From Marmoricola sp. (GTDB lineage: Bacteria > Actinomycetota > Actinomycetes > Propionibacteriales > Nocardioidaceae), in NCBI GenBank assembly GCA_025964775.1, contig JAOPYE010000010.1:124001-188000 (forward strand): 64,000 nt of DNA, written 5' to 3'. The notes under the pieces are model-generated. The model was given only the letters and a program-made list of their open reading frames with translations. It had not been told where the DNA came from and searched no databases. Numbering within the stretch: position 1 is the stretch's first letter; every line of letters begins with the position of its first letter. Both the position numbers and the translations under genes were made by a program. Below are positions 51,799 to 61,202 of this stretch, piece by piece.

Positions 51799-51822
51799 TG
51801 AGTAGACTTTATCATATAGACG

Positions 51823-52203
51823 TCAGCCCTTGACGGTCACCAGCACAGTCGGGCTGACGCCCCGGGCGTGGCCAGCAGCGGCGGGCTTGACCACCCGCAG
51901 GACCACCACGCCGCTCCCGCCGAACAGCGGGTGGAAGGCGTAGGTCGAGGTCGAGGTCAGGGCGCGGGAGGACACGGCGCGCCAGTTGCCGTTGACGTAG
52001 GTCTGCAGGAACACCTTCTGCCCGGGTGCCGCGACCCGCACGATGCCCTTGAGCGTCACGCGCCGCCCGGCGGCGACCGACGTGGTCTGCGGCGAGACCG
52101 TCACCCGGTAGCGCGTTCCGGCCTGGGCCGGACCGGACAACCCGAGGGTCACGGCGGCGAGCACGGTCACGAGCGCCACGGACAGCGCGATACGCATTCT
52201 CAT
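51823..52203 (-). CDS. Small secreted Ig-like-fold protein
   Basis: 126 residues. Signal peptide (RIALSVALVTVLAAVTLGLSGPAQA) then one beta-rich domain: RYRVTVSPQTTSVAAGRRVTLKGIVRV, VFLQTYVNGNWRAVSSRAL and SPTVLVTVKG, like single bacterial Ig-like repeats that usually occur in arrays. A free secreted domain with no catalytic motif; role unknown. Its ATG at 52203 has a second ATG two codons on. Confidence 0.7.
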   Translation of the reverse strand: MRMRIALSVALVTVLAAVTLGLSGPAQAGTRYRVTVSPQTTSVAAGRRVTLKGIVRVAAPGQKVFLQTYVNGNWRAVSSRALTSTSTYAFHPLFGGSGVVVLRVVKPAAAGHARGVSPTVLVTVKG

Positions 52204-52251
52204 CTGGTCAGTCCCCCATCGTTCGACCCCCAGATTACCGGGCGAGCACGA

Positions 52252-52279
52252 AACCCCGCCCGGTTTCCCGGACGGGGTT
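52252..52279 (-). terminator. Terminator hairpin after tRNA-Ser
   Basis: On the minus strand AACCCCGTCCGG and CCGGGCGGGGTT pair over 12 bp (one G-U) around a GAAA-type loop, followed by TTTCG. It starts seven bases past the tRNA 3' end. Confidence 0.75.
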
Positions 52280-52285
52280 CAATGG

Positions 52286-52372
52286 CGGTGGCGGTGGGAT
52301 TTGAACCCACGGTGGGTTTGACCCCACACAGCATTTCGAGTGCTGCACCTTCGGCCGCTCGGACACGCCACC
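52286..52372 (-). tRNA. tRNA-Ser (anticodon CGA)
   Basis: 87 nt. The acceptor GGTGGCG pairs with CGCCACC, followed by discriminator G. The anticodon loop reads CTCGAAA (anticodon CGA), there is a long class-II variable arm, and the T-arm is GTGGGTTCAAATCCCAC. CCA is not encoded. It reads UCG serine codons and is followed by a strong hairpin. Confidence 0.95.
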
Positions 52373-52421
52373 GCCGGAGAGGTTACCGGAGGTGGCCCAT
52401 CGGGCTGAAATCGGCCAGCAG

Positions 52422-52874
52422 TCAGCGGTGCTCGGCGAAGAAGGCCTCGAGAAGGGCGGCCGACTCGTCAGCCAGGACGCCGCCGATCACCTCGGGGCGG
52501 TGGTTCAGTCGCCGGTCCCGTACGACGTCCCACAGGCTGCCGACGGCGCCGGCCTTCTCGTCGTACGCACCGAAGACCAGGCGAGCGACACGGGAGAGCA
52601 CGATCGCGCCGGCGCACATCGTGCACGGTTCCAGCGTCACGACCAGCGTGCAGCCGTCGAGCCGCCACTCGCCACGCGCTGCAGCGGCCTGGCGCAGCGC
52701 GACCACCTCGGCGTGCCCGGTCGGATCGGCGTCGCGTTCACGAACGTTCACGCCGGTCCCGATCACCTGCCCGTCGGCATCCAGCACGACGGCGCCGATC
52801 GGGACGTCACCGCTCGCGCTCGCTCCGGCTGCGCAGTCGAGTGCCTGTCGCATCGCGGCGTCCCACGACGACAC
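52422..52874 (-). CDS. tadA: tRNA-specific adenosine deaminase
   Basis: 150 residues from GTG. Zinc-dependent deaminase motifs are HAE (in [11 protein letters not shown]) and PCTMC (in [14 protein letters not shown]), with the N-terminal DVPIGAVV. It converts A34 to inosine in tRNA-Arg(ACG). Length is typical. It follows by three bases a gene for the actinobacterial TadA-associated protein. Confidence 0.95.
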   Translation of the reverse strand: MSSWDAAMRQALDCAAGASASGDVPIGAVVLDADGQVIGTGVNVRERDADPTGHAEVVALRQAAAARGEWRLDGCTLVVTLEPCTMCAGAIVLSRVARLVFGAYDEKAGAVGSLWDVVRDRRLNHRPEVIGGVLADESAALLEAFFAEHR

Positions 52875-52877
52875 CGA

Positions 52878-53372
52878 TCAGTCGTCCGGGTCCGTGTAGT
52901 CGTCGAACTCGTCGCCGAAGCCGAGCTGGGTCGCGATCTCGCCGAGGACGTCCTCGGGGTGCAGGTCCAGGTCGTCGAGCAGCTCGCCCATGTCAGCGGC
53001 CGGGAAGCCCATGTCGGCCAGGATCGCGAGATCACCGGCAGGAACGGGCTCCTCCTCGTCGACCTCGACGTGGACGCCGAGGTGGTCGACGGCCGAACGG
53101 GCCAGCGTCCAGTCCGGGGCAGCGGTCGCGTCCGAGAGCAGGACCCTGACCAGCGACCCCTGGACGCGGACGAGCAGCACGAACTCCTCGTCGATCGAGA
53201 TCAGCGCGAGGGCACCGGTCTCGCCGGGGTAACGGCGCAGCTCCTTCGCGATCGACTCCACGTCCTCGAGCGCGTGCTCGCGCAGCTCGGCCAGGTTCCA
53301 GGTGCCGTCGTCGAGGTAGGCGACCAGGGCAAGGTCGATGTCGTTGACCTCGGCATCAGTCACGTCCGACAC
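52878..53372 (-). CDS. tRNA adenosine deaminase-associated protein
   Basis: 164 residues from GTG, highly acidic. Features: [55 protein letters not shown] and a C-terminal [28 protein letters not shown]. This is the actinobacterial family always found just upstream of tadA; its biochemical role is unknown. Co-transcribed with tadA (three-base gap). Confidence 0.88.
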   Translation of the reverse strand: MSDVTDAEVNDIDLALVAYLDDGTWNLAELREHALEDVESIAKELRRYPGETGALALISIDEEFVLLVRVQGSLVRVLLSDATAAPDWTLARSAVDHLGVHVEVDEEEPVPAGDLAILADMGFPAADMGELLDDLDLHPEDVLGEIATQLGFGDEFDDYTDPDD

Positions 53373-53477
53373 ATCGCACCACCCTTCGAAGACCCCGTCG
53401 TCGGCACCCGCGCTGGCGGGCCACTACTGATGGTCGCAGCAAGCACGCCGGTGCGCCAAGTGCGTAACCTTCCCTTC

Positions 53478-54119
53478 ATGCGCCTGCACGTTGTCGATCA
53501 CCCGCTCGTCTCCCACAAGCTCACGACGCTGCGCGACGAACGCACGCTGTCGCCGGAGTTCCGCCGCCTGACCGAGGAGCTCGTCACCCTGCTGGCCTAC
53601 GAGGCCACCCGCGAGGTGCGGGTGGAGAACGTGACGGTGCAGACGCCCGTCGGCCCGGCCGACGGCGTCGCCCTGAGCCGGCCGCGCCCCCTCGTCGTAC
53701 CGATCCTGCGCGCCGGTCTCGGCATGCTCGAGGGCATGATGCGGCTGGTCCCGACGGCCGAGGTCGGGTTCCTGGGGATGGTCCGCAACGAGGAGACCCT
53801 CGAGGCCTCCACGTACGCCGAACGACTGCCCGCCGACCTGTCCGGCCGCCAGTGCTACGTCCTGGACCCGATGCTCGCGACCGGCGGCACCCTGGCCGCG
53901 GCGCTGAAGTTCCTCACCGACCGCGGCGCCGACCACATCACCGCGATCTGCCTGCTGGCTGCGCCCGAGGGCGTGGCGAACCTCGAAGCCGGCGTCGCCG
54001 ATCTCACGATCCCGATCACCGTGGTCACCGCAGCGCTGGACGAGCGCCTGAACGAGAAGGGCTACATCGTCCCGGGTCTCGGTGACGCCGGCGACCGGTT
54101 GTACGGCCTGGCGCAGTAG
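53478..54119 (+). CDS. upp: Uracil phosphoribosyltransferase
   Basis: 213 residues beginning [24 protein letters not shown]-binding loop [13 protein letters not shown], uracil-site [17 protein letters not shown], and RAGLGML are all canonical. It salvages uracil to UMP using PRPP. Divergent from the TadA-associated gene with a gap of about 105 bp. Confidence 0.97.
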   Translation: MRLHVVDHPLVSHKLTTLRDERTLSPEFRRLTEELVTLLAYEATREVRVENVTVQTPVGPADGVALSRPRPLVVPILRAGLGMLEGMMRLVPTAEVGFLGMVRNEETLEASTYAERLPADLSGRQCYVLDPMLATGGTLAAALKFLTDRGADHITAICLLAAPEGVANLEAGVADLTIPITVVTAALDERLNEKGYIVPGLGDAGDRLYGLAQ

Positions 54120-54161
54120 GGGTTCCGGGAACCGGAGGCTCCCGGACTGCGTCCGATCCGT

Positions 54162-54938
54162 ATGTCCGAGAACACTGCCCCGAACCGCAGCCTGAACCTG
54201 ATCGCCGCCCTGCTGCTGGTGATCGCCCTGATGGGCGCCTTCGTCATCGGGAACCACGTCGACCGTGCCGCGGCCGACCCGGCCCCGGCCGACCCGGTCG
54301 ACCCGTCGGTCCGCGGCCTCGTCACCCAGGGGACGGGTTCGATCGACGCCACCCCGAACCAGCTCCAGTTCACGGTCACCGTGTCCAACAACGCGGCCCA
54401 GACCGCCGGCGCCATCGCCCGGACCAGCGGGGATCTGCACAAGGTGAAGGCCGCGTTGCTCAAGGCCGGCATCGCGAGCAAGGACATCACGACCCAGGAC
54501 CTCTCGATCCAGCCGAACTACGACTACTCCGGCGGCACCCAGCGGGTCACCGGCTACTCCGCCAGCGAGGACCTGAGTGTCCTGGTGCGCAAGCTCGCCT
54601 CCGCGGGCTCGGTGATCAGCACGGCGGCGACGGTGGCCGGCAACTCAGTCAGCGTCGGCAACATCTCGATGACCATCGGCGACAGGAACAGCCTGGTGGC
54701 CCAGGCGCGAGCCAAGGCCGTCGCGGATGCCCGGAGCGCGGCGCGGTCATTGGCCGGTGCGGCCGGACTGCACGTGGGCCGTGCCGTCTACATCGAGGAG
54801 GTCGCCGGTGGTGGCGTTCCCGTCGACTACCCCGTCGCAGCTGGCCTGGGCGATCTGGCCGCGAGCAAGTCCATCCCGATCTCGGCGGGCTCCCAGAAGG
54901 TGACCGTGAACGTGAAGGTCCGTTGGACCCTGTCCTGA
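54162..54938 (+). CDS. SIMPL-domain (DUF541) exported protein
   Basis: 258 residues. One N-terminal membrane segment or uncleaved signal (LNLIAALLLVIALMGAFVIGNHV), then the DUF541 fold: VTQGTGSIDATPNQLQFTVTV, KAALLKAGIASKDITTQDLSIQPNYDYS, GYSASEDLSVLVR and a final AKAVADARSAARSLAGAAGLHVG. These periplasmic/extracytoplasmic proteins are related to E. coli YggE, with unknown biochemical role, linked to oxidative stress. 42 bases after upp, possibly the same transcript. Confidence 0.88.
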   Translation: MSENTAPNRSLNLIAALLLVIALMGAFVIGNHVDRAAADPAPADPVDPSVRGLVTQGTGSIDATPNQLQFTVTVSNNAAQTAGAIARTSGDLHKVKAALLKAGIASKDITTQDLSIQPNYDYSGGTQRVTGYSASEDLSVLVRKLASAGSVISTAATVAGNSVSVGNISMTIGDRNSLVAQARAKAVADARSAARSLAGAAGLHVGRAVYIEEVAGGGVPVDYPVAAGLGDLAASKSIPISAGSQKVTVNVKVRWTLS

Positions 54939-54948
54939 GGGCGGCGAC

Positions 54949-55125
54949 TCAGTAGTAGAAGACGGTGACCTGGCCGGTCGCAGTCGCGAGCATCACCAGC
55001 GCGACCAGCAGGACCAGGATGATGTAGCCGCTCTCGCGGGCCTGACGGTCGCGGTCACGTTCGGGGGCCGAGTAGCGGAACCCGTCGTCGGGACCCATCC
55101 GGAACTCATCGGTACGTGCTGCCAT
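54949..55125 (-). CDS. Small membrane protein
   Basis: 58 residues from ATG with GGAGG upstream: a charged cytosolic half (RTDEFRMGPDDGFRYSAPERDRDRQARES) and one C-terminal membrane helix (GYIILVLLVALVMLATATGQVTVFYY). No family recognised. Convergent with the SIMPL gene. A REP-like palindrome lies between it and pntB. Confidence 0.6.
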   Translation of the reverse strand: MAARTDEFRMGPDDGFRYSAPERDRDRQARESGYIILVLLVALVMLATATGQVTVFYY

Positions 55126-55160
55126 GGCGGTACCTCCACCTCCAAGGTACGCCGAATTCG

Positions 55161-55249
55161 GGTTTCGAGACAGGCCGTGCCGGCCTTCCTCAACCACCGG
55201 TGGTTGAGGTCGGTGGTTGAGGAGGTTGCGCAGCAACCGTCTCGAAACC
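55161..55249. repeat. REP-like composite palindrome next to pntB
   Basis: Outer arms GGTTTCGAGAC (55161-55171) and GTCTCGAAACC (55239-55249) are a perfect 11-bp inverted repeat; inner arms CCTCAACCACCGG and CGGTGGTTGAGG pair too. A 31-base core (55215-55245) is identical to 57018-57048 inside pntAA. Such elements are common between genes of nocardioform actinobacteria. Confidence 0.8.
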
Positions 55250-55257
55250 GCTGCGGG

Positions 55258-56640
55258 TCAGAGTGCCTTGACCGCGGTCAGCAGCTTGCCGAGGGTGTCC
55301 TTGGCGTCGCCGAAGAGCAAGGAGGTCGTCGGTTCGAAGAGCAGCTCGTTCTCGATGCCTGCGAAGCCGGGACGCATGGAGCGCTTCATGAAGATGACCT
55401 GCTTGGCCGCGTCGGCGTTGAGGATCGGCATGCCGTAGATCGGCGCACTCGGCGTCGTCCGCGCGGCCGGGTTGACGACGTCGTTCGCACCGACGACCAG
55501 GACGACGTCGGTGCTCTTGAAGTCGTCGTTGATCTCGTCCATCTCGATGAGCTGCTCGTAGGGAACCTGGGCTTCCGCGAGCAGGACGTTCATGTGACCG
55601 GGCATGCGACCGGCGACCGGGTGGATCGCGTAGTCGACCTCGGTGCCGCGGGCCACCAGGACATCGACCAGCTCACGCAGCGTGTGCTGCGCCTGGGCGA
55701 CCGCGAGTCCGTAGCCCGGGACGATGATGACCTTCTCGGCGTACGCGAGCATGATCGCCGCGTCCTCCGGGCCAACCGACTTCACCGGTCGGTCCGAGGC
55801 CTCACCGGCACCGAGGGTGGAACCACCCTTGAGGGCCCCGAACAGGATGTTGGCCACCGAACGGCCCATCGCGCCTGCCATCAGCAGGGTCAGGAAGGTA
55901 CCGGAGGCACCGACCAGGGTTCCGGCGACGAGCAGCACCGTGTTGGCGAGCACGTAGCCGCCGGCGGCCACGGTCAGACCGGTGAACGCGTTGAGCAGCG
56001 AGATCACGATCGGGACGTCGGCTCCGCCGACAGGCAGCACCAGCAGCAGGCCGATGGCCAGGCCGAGCAGTGCCAGCACGATGCCGACGAGCATGCCTGG
56101 GCTGTGGACCAGCACCACCGAGAGGACGATCACCGCGATGAACGAACCACCGAAGGCGATCGGCAGGCCCGGGAACACCACCGGACGCGAGGTCATCAGC
56201 TCCTGGAGCTTGGCGAAGGTGACCACCGAGCCGGCGAAGGACACCGAGCCGACCACGATGGTGAAGGCGGTCGCGGCCAGGTTGAACCACGAGATATTCG
56301 CGCCGTCGCCGATCTGGTGCAGCTCCAACAGCGCGACCAGCGCTGCGGCCCCACCGCCGACGCCGTTGAACAGGGCCACCATCTGAGGCATCTGGGTCAT
56401 CTGGACCCGCTTGGCGCCGATGACTCCGCCGATCGTGCCGATCACGATCGCGACGATGATCAACGGCACGTGCTTCATGTTGCTGACGTAGAAGAACGGC
56501 AGCGCACAGGCGATCACGGCCGCGGCCGCACCGACGAGGTTGCCGTTGCGCGCGGTCTTCGGGCCCGACAGGCCCTTGAGGGCGAGGATGAAGGCGACGC
56601 CGCAGAAGAGGAAGACGTACTGCGCCCAGGTGTCGATCAC
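55258..56640 (-). CDS. pntB: NAD(P) transhydrogenase beta subunit
   Basis: 460 residues from GTG. About nine membrane segments are followed by the NADP-binding domain III (VIIVPGYGLAVAQAQHTLRELVD, IHPVAGRMPGHMNVLLAEAQVPY, NDVVNPAA, MKRSMRPGFAGIENELL). With PntAA and PntAB it forms the membrane proton-translocating transhydrogenase that makes NADPH from NADH. The GTG overlaps the PntAB stop by four bases. Last gene of the operon. Confidence 0.95.
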   Translation of the reverse strand: MIDTWAQYVFLFCGVAFILALKGLSGPKTARNGNLVGAAAAVIACALPFFYVSNMKHVPLIIVAIVIGTIGGVIGAKRVQMTQMPQMVALFNGVGGGAAALVALLELHQIGDGANISWFNLAATAFTIVVGSVSFAGSVVTFAKLQELMTSRPVVFPGLPIAFGGSFIAVIVLSVVLVHSPGMLVGIVLALLGLAIGLLLVLPVGGADVPIVISLLNAFTGLTVAAGGYVLANTVLLVAGTLVGASGTFLTLLMAGAMGRSVANILFGALKGGSTLGAGEASDRPVKSVGPEDAAIMLAYAEKVIIVPGYGLAVAQAQHTLRELVDVLVARGTEVDYAIHPVAGRMPGHMNVLLAEAQVPYEQLIEMDEINDDFKSTDVVLVVGANDVVNPAARTTPSAPIYGMPILNADAAKQVIFMKRSMRPGFAGIENELLFEPTTSLLFGDAKDTLGKLLTAVKAL

Positions 56641-56956
56641 TTGGAGGCTCCCTCGGTCGGATCGGCCTTCTTGGGCTTGCGGACGAACATCTGCAGCATC
56701 CGGTCGGTCACGACGAAGCCGCCGACCATGTTGACCGCGGCGAGCACGATGGCGATCAGGCCGACCGTCGTGGCGAGCGCGTTGTCGGTCTCACCCGTGA
56801 CGATGATCGCGCCGAGCAGGATGATGCCGTGGATCGCGTTGGCGCCCGACATCAGCGGCGTGTGCAGGGTCGAGGAGACCTTCGAGATCACCTCGATGCC
56901 GACGAAGACGCTCAGGATGAAGAACGTCAGCCACATGACCGACGGATCGATTCCGC

Positions 56957-56960
<4 letters not shown>
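56637..56960 (-). CDS. pntAB: NAD(P) transhydrogenase alpha 2 (membrane) subunit
   Basis: 107 residues with three membrane helices (WLTFFILSVFVGIEVISKV, HGIILLGAIIVTG, GLIAIVLAAVNMVGGFVV). This is the domain that in E. coli is fused to PntA. It contacts the proton channel of PntB. Overlaps both neighbours by four bases (GTGA). Confidence 0.93.
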
Positions 56961-58264
<1,304 letters not shown>

Positions 58265-58300
58265 CCGTGCAACTTATTGCACGACCGACTTGTTGCCCGA

Positions 58301-58324
58301 GTTTTGAGACGGGAGTCTCAAAAC
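58301..58324 (-). terminator. Perfect hairpin between the VIT1/CCC1 gene and pntAA
   Basis: GTTTTGAGAC (58301-58310) and GTCTCAAAAC (58315-58324) are exact 10-bp arms with a 4-base loop, seven bases past the stop of the minus-strand VIT1/CCC1 gene. The A/T-rich base of the stem serves as the T-run equivalent. Confidence 0.65.
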
Positions 58325-58331
58325 GGCACCC

Positions 58332-59072
58332 TCAGCCCGTCACGTTGCCCACGACGTGCCCGATCACGTAGGTGATCGCCATCGCGAGCACGCCACCGGC
58401 GATGTTGCGCAGGATCGCCCGGCGGACCTCGGCCTCGGCGAACCGGGCGGAGCCGAAGCCGGTCAGCGCGAGCGCCAGCACCACCGCGATCACCGTCGCC
58501 CAGATGCGGAAGCTGTGCCCGACCAGGGTGATCGTCAGCAGCGGAAGCAGCGCCCCGAGGGTGAACGCGATCATCGACGCGGTGGCTGCCTGCCAGGGGT
58601 TGGTGAGGTTGTCCGGGCTGATCCCGAGCTCGGCCTCGGCGTGTGCCCCGAGCGCGTCGTGAGCGGTCAGCTCCTCGGCGACCCGACGCGCGACCTCCTC
58701 GCTCAACCCCTTGTTCCGGTAGATCCCGGCCAGCTCGGCCAGCTCCTCCTCCGGATCCTCCTCGAGCTCGCGACGCTCCTTCTCCAGCAGGGCCCGCTCG
58801 GTGTCGCGCTGCGTGCTCACCGAGACGTACTCGCCGGTGGCCATGCTCAGCGCGCCGGATGCGAGACCTGCCGTCCCGGCCAGGAAGATCGTGTGTCGAT
58901 CGGTGGTGGCGCCCGCGACACCCATCACCAGGCCGGCCACCGAGACGATGCCGTCGTTCGCGCCGAGGACGGCGGCACGGAGCCAGTTGAGCAGGCCTGA
59001 GGTGTTGCGGTGCGGCTCGTCGTCGTGGGGGCCGATCTCAGCATCGGGCGGAAGTTCGGCCTCGGTCGTCAT
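58332..59072 (-). CDS. VIT1/CCC1-family metal transporter
   Basis: 246 residues from ATG 59072 (MTTEAELPP). The family signature LRAAVLGANDGIVSVAGLVMGVAGA is present, followed by GLASGALSMATGEYVSVSTQRDTERA, the Glu-rich cytosolic helices EEELAELAGIYRNKGLSEEVARRVAEEL that bind metal, and three C-terminal helices. It moves Fe2+ or Mn2+ across the membrane, probably out of the cytosol. A hairpin follows the gene. Confidence 0.9.
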   Translation of the reverse strand: MTTEAELPPDAEIGPHDDEPHRNTSGLLNWLRAAVLGANDGIVSVAGLVMGVAGATTDRHTIFLAGTAGLASGALSMATGEYVSVSTQRDTERALLEKERRELEEDPEEELAELAGIYRNKGLSEEVARRVAEELTAHDALGAHAEAELGISPDNLTNPWQAATASMIAFTLGALLPLLTITLVGHSFRIWATVIAVVLALALTGFGSARFAEAEVRRAILRNIAGGVLAMAITYVIGHVVGNVTG

Positions 59073-59114
59073 GGGCCCAATCCACCATGTTTCAGGGCTG
59101 TCGGGCAACGAAGG

Positions 59115-59702
59115 CTAGCCTCGGCTGCCCGCCCGGAGCAGCCACCGGGGCAGGTGCACGGTGAACCGGTACGACGTGCGGTAGGTGGCCGGGTCGGTTC
59201 CCGTCACGGTCGCGGCCACCGAGGTCGTGACCTTCCCGAGCTGCACCGTGCAGTGCACCGACGTACCGGTCGGGCCGGCCAGGTAGGGGCACCGGACCGT
59301 CGTCGGCACCGTGCTCGTGCGTTTCGCGAGGATCGCGGTGAGGTCCGACTGCAGGCGTTGCGCCGACACGCCGAACTCGGCGACGTCGTCGTCCATCGCG
59401 ACGTGCAGGTCGCCCCCGTCCCGGGTGCTGACCACCTGGACCGTCCCGTACATCCGCACCACCCGGCCGCCACTGAGCTCGGCGACCCGGACACAGCGCA
59501 CCGACGCCCCGACCCGGAACCGCAGGGTCGGGCAGGTGAGCGCACCGCGCGCCATCCCGGGGTGCATCTCCTCGAGCTGGCGCTCGGCCATGACGCCGAC
59601 CTGACTGCCGGCCAGGTGGTCGATGTGCGGGACCGTGCTCCCGCACCCGGTCAGCATCAGGCCGGTCATGGCAAGAGCCAAGGAGACACCCCCTTCACGC
59701 AT
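59115..59702 (-). CDS. Lipoprotein with DUF4333-like domains
   Basis: 195 residues. The N-terminus MREGGVSLALAMTGLMLTGCGS is a lipoprotein signal with lipobox LTGC. Two related ~80-residue regions follow, each with the C-P-x-x-x-x-VGxxVxC pattern (ALTCPTLRFRVGASVRC; TVRCPYLAGPTGTSVHC), as in DUF4333 proteins. Surface-anchored, function unknown. Its ATG shares a base with the sirtuin stop (TGATG), so translation is coupled to cobB. Confidence 0.75.
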   Translation of the reverse strand: MREGGVSLALAMTGLMLTGCGSTVPHIDHLAGSQVGVMAERQLEEMHPGMARGALTCPTLRFRVGASVRCVRVAELSGGRVVRMYGTVQVVSTRDGGDLHVAMDDDVAEFGVSAQRLQSDLTAILAKRTSTVPTTVRCPYLAGPTGTSVHCTVQLGKVTTSVAATVTGTDPATYRTSYRFTVHLPRWLLRAGSRG

Positions 59703-60400
59703 CAGGCGGTGGCCTCCGCGGTGGTCAGCTCGGCGACCCAGGCCGGGACGAGCTCGGTGGCCGGTCCCTGGCGGGAGACGTGGAAGTCGCTGTTGGAGGC
59801 GCGTTCGAGGTTGAGCTCGAGGGTCTCGCTGCCTCCCGCGATCGCGTAGTCCACGAAGGCCGCGGCCGGGTAGACGACACCGGACGTGCCGATCGAGACG
59901 AAGAGGTCACAGCTGAACAGCGCCCGATGGATCTCGTCCATGCCGTAGGGCATCTCGCCGAACCAGACGACATCGGGTCGCAGTCCGGCGATGCCGCACC
60001 CCGGGCACGGCGGCTCGTCGGCCAGGGACCGCTCCCACGGGATCCGGACGTCGCAGGCCCGGCACCACGCGGCCCGCAACTCCCCGTGCATGTGGTGCAC
60101 CCGTTGCGACCCTGCACGTTCGTGCAGGTCGTCGATGTTCTGGGTGATCAGCAGCAGGTCGTCGCCGAGCTCGGCCTCGAGGTCGGCCAGCGCTCGGTGC
60201 GCCGCGTTGGGCTCCACCCGCGCCAGGGCGGCACGGCGTTCGTCGTAGAAGCGCTGCACCAGGCCGCGATCGGCGTCGAACGCCTCGGGGGTGGCCACGT
60301 CCTCGGGTCGATGCCCTTCCCAGAGACCGTCGGAATCGCGGAACGTCGGCACGCCGCTCTCGGCGGAAATGCCGGCACCGGTGAGCACCACGACCTTCAC
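59702..60400 (-). CDS. cobB: NAD-dependent protein deacylase (sirtuin)
   Basis: 232 residues from GTG. Rossmann motif TGAGISAESGVPTFRD, catalytic His in HHMHGEL, ITQNIDD, four zinc Cys (CRAC and CPGC), and the Tyr-x-x-Arg pair in RFYDERR that marks class III deacylases with desuccinylase activity. It removes acetyl/succinyl groups from lysines with NAD. Lipoprotein gene coupled downstream; the functional link is unclear. Confidence 0.92.
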   Translation of the reverse strand: MKVVVLTGAGISAESGVPTFRDSDGLWEGHRPEDVATPEAFDADRGLVQRFYDERRAALARVEPNAAHRALADLEAELGDDLLLITQNIDDLHERAGSQRVHHMHGELRAAWCRACDVRIPWERSLADEPPCPGCGIAGLRPDVVWFGEMPYGMDEIHRALFSCDLFVSIGTSGVVYPAAAFVDYAIAGGSETLELNLERASNSDFHVSRQGPATELVPAWVAELTTAEATA

Positions 60401-60429
60401 GAACGAAGGCTATCCCCGGCTTCCCAGCG

Positions 60430-61155
60430 TCACCGGTATTCCGGGTTCACGTGGTCAAAGCGCTGGCCGGCGTCCCAGGCCGAGCGCTGGTTGCCGTACC
60501 CGGGCACGCCGCCGGCATCCTTGAGCATCCTGGCGAGGTGCATCAGGTTCCAGGTCATGAAGGTCGTGTTGCGGTTGGTGAAGTCGTTCTCGGGCCCACC
60601 GCTGCCCGGGTCCAGGTACGACGGACCGGGGCCGGCCTCGCCGATCCAGCCGGCATCAGCGTTCGGTGGGATCGTGTAGCCGACGTGCTGCAGCGAGTAG
60701 AGGATGTTCTGGGCGCAGTGCTTGATCCCGTCCTCGTTGCCCGTGATGAGGCAGCCGCCGACGCGGCCGTAGTAGAGGTACTGGCCCTTGTCGTTCTGCA
60801 GCGAGGAGAGCGAGTAGAGGCGCTCGATGATCAGCTTCATCTGGCTCGAGTTGTCCCCGAGCCAGATCGGACCGGCGAGCACCAGGATGTCGGCATCGAG
60901 CAGGCGCGGGTAGATCGCGGGCCACTGGTCGCTGGCCCATCCGTGCTCGGTCATGTCCGGGTAGACGCCGGTCGCGATGTCGTGGTCGATCGCACGGAGG
61001 ACCTCCACCTCGACCCCGTGCTTGCGCATGATCGCGACGCTGGTCTCGACCAGACCCTCGGTGTGACTCGGCTCGGGCGAGCGCTTGAGCGTGCAGTTGA
61101 TGAACATGGCACGCAGGCCCGTGAAGGCGGGCCCGCTCTGTTCGGTCTGGGTCAT
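60430..61155 (-). CDS. Flavodoxin-fold NAD(P)H-dependent oxidoreductase
   Basis: 241 residues from ATG 61155 with GGAAGAG upstream. FMN-binding features are INCTLKRSPEPSHTEGLVE (phosphate loop), GPIWLGDNSSQMKLIIERLY and GGCLITGNEDGIKHCAQNILY, as in WrbA/NADPH-dependent FMN reductases of the flavodoxin_2 type. It ends with a 50-residue tail containing MTWNLMHLARMLKDAGGVPGYG. Substrate unknown; likely quinone or nitro compound reduction. Minus strand, 47 bases after the MFS gene, so possibly the same transcript. Confidence 0.85.
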   Translation of the reverse strand: MTQTEQSGPAFTGLRAMFINCTLKRSPEPSHTEGLVETSVAIMRKHGVEVEVLRAIDHDIATGVYPDMTEHGWASDQWPAIYPRLLDADILVLAGPIWLGDNSSQMKLIIERLYSLSSLQNDKGQYLYYGRVGGCLITGNEDGIKHCAQNILYSLQHVGYTIPPNADAGWIGEAGPGPSYLDPGSGGPENDFTNRNTTFMTWNLMHLARMLKDAGGVPGYGNQRSAWDAGQRFDHVNPEYR

Positions 61156-61202
61156 GGTGCCGACTCTTCCGAGCCGGCACCATGACCACAAGGGGGTAGT
61201 CC

